Assembly (NCBI GenBank): GCA_001817765.1
Contig: MHIZ01000026.1
Location: 1 to 5,162, forward strand
Length of the DNA stretch: 5,162 nucleotides
Source of the DNA: Candidatus Colwellbacteria bacterium RIFCSPLOWO2_02_FULL_44_20b
GTDB lineage: Bacteria; Patescibacteriota; Minisyncoccia; UBA6257; Colwellbacteraceae
Direction of reading: 5' to 3'
Every line of letters begins with the position of its first letter. Within the stretch, counting starts at the first letter, position 1. Positions 5,024 to 5,162 of the stretch are shown here, in pieces. The position numbers were made by a program, and so were the translations under genes. The notes beneath the pieces are model-generated. The model was not told the origin of the DNA and searched no databases. It saw nothing but the letters and a program-made list of their open reading frames with translations.

Positions 5024-5162
5024 ATGGGAATGTTTGATCAATTTAAAGCGGCTTCTGAAATGATGAAGGGAATGTCGCCGGAACAAATCAAGGAACTTAT
5101 GGATCAGGCGAAGGGAGCGAAGGATATGATGCGAGAAGAAATTAAGAAAGGGGTTGAGGAGG
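5024..5162 (+). CDS. Unrecognised small helical protein, 3'-partial
   Basis: The frame is open from ATG 5024 to the end of the window: 46 codons, with the 3' end outside. The visible part begins MGMFDQFKAASEMMKGMS and continues with heptad-like spacing of hydrophobic and charged residues, rich in M, K and E, so it is probably two amphipathic helices or a coiled coil. There is no signal peptide or membrane span. It shares the pattern MG-I/M-FD at its N-terminus with the gene before it. The promoter-like TGTTATAAA directly upstream supports the start. I do not recognise the family and give no function. Confidence 0.7.
   Translation, partial: MGMFDQFKAASEMMKGMSPEQIKELMDQAKGAKDMMREEIKKGVEE

Overview
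This window carries a stretch of bacterial chromosome with every supported gene on the + strand. In order it holds the 3' two-thirds of uvrA, a manganese-type superoxide dismutase, a short gene for an unrecognised 81-residue protein, a much reduced uvrC, a PaaX/Cas2-like winged-helix protein, and the first 46 codons of another unrecognised small protein. No RNA genes, CRISPR array, transposase or prophage genes were found. The standard stop code fits: TAA, TAG and TGA all end genes, and the TGA that ends the 81-residue gene is doubled (TGATGA) and followed by a strong terminator.

The likely host is a member of the Candidate Phyla Radiation (Patescibacteria, Parcubacteria-like). This is inference. 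It rests on the pared-down UvrA and UvrC, the solitary winged-helix/Cas2-like protein of a kind I associate with these genomes, short hypothetical proteins, tight spacing, and starts without Shine-Dalgarno sequences. No taxonomic marker gene is present.

Region by region: 1-1826 is uvrA, lacking its 5' end. Bases 1827-1899 hold a possible sod promoter between two copies of AGTACTTT. The sod gene (1900-2574) ends in a clear Rho-independent terminator with a GGAA tetraloop, followed directly by a short palindromic repeat. Bases 2650-2778 carry a TTGACA/TATTGT promoter and a leader in which one strand can pair with either of two partners, ahead of the 81-residue gene (2779-3024). That gene ends in an excellent terminator at 3035-3069, so it looks like a self-contained transcription unit. 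uvrC (probably from GTG 3075) follows. Then come the PaaX/Cas2-like gene and the last partial gene. Each of these two is preceded by a copy of one 24-base repeat and by a -10 box only 7 or 8 bases from the start codon, which suggests leaderless mRNAs.

UvrA and UvrC are the damage-recognition and incision subunits of nucleotide excision repair; uvrB is not in the window. Both depart from the usual architecture. UvrA has lost its insertion domain. UvrC has lost the region between its UVR motif and its RNase H-like nuclease, and also its C-terminal helix-hairpin-helix domain. With superoxide dismutase between them, the segment is concerned with DNA damage and oxidative stress, although the terminators argue that it is several transcription units and not one operon. 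The best candidates for something undescribed are the minimal excision-repair proteins, the alternative-pairing leader, an in-frame palindromic insertion in uvrC, and the 24-base repeat.
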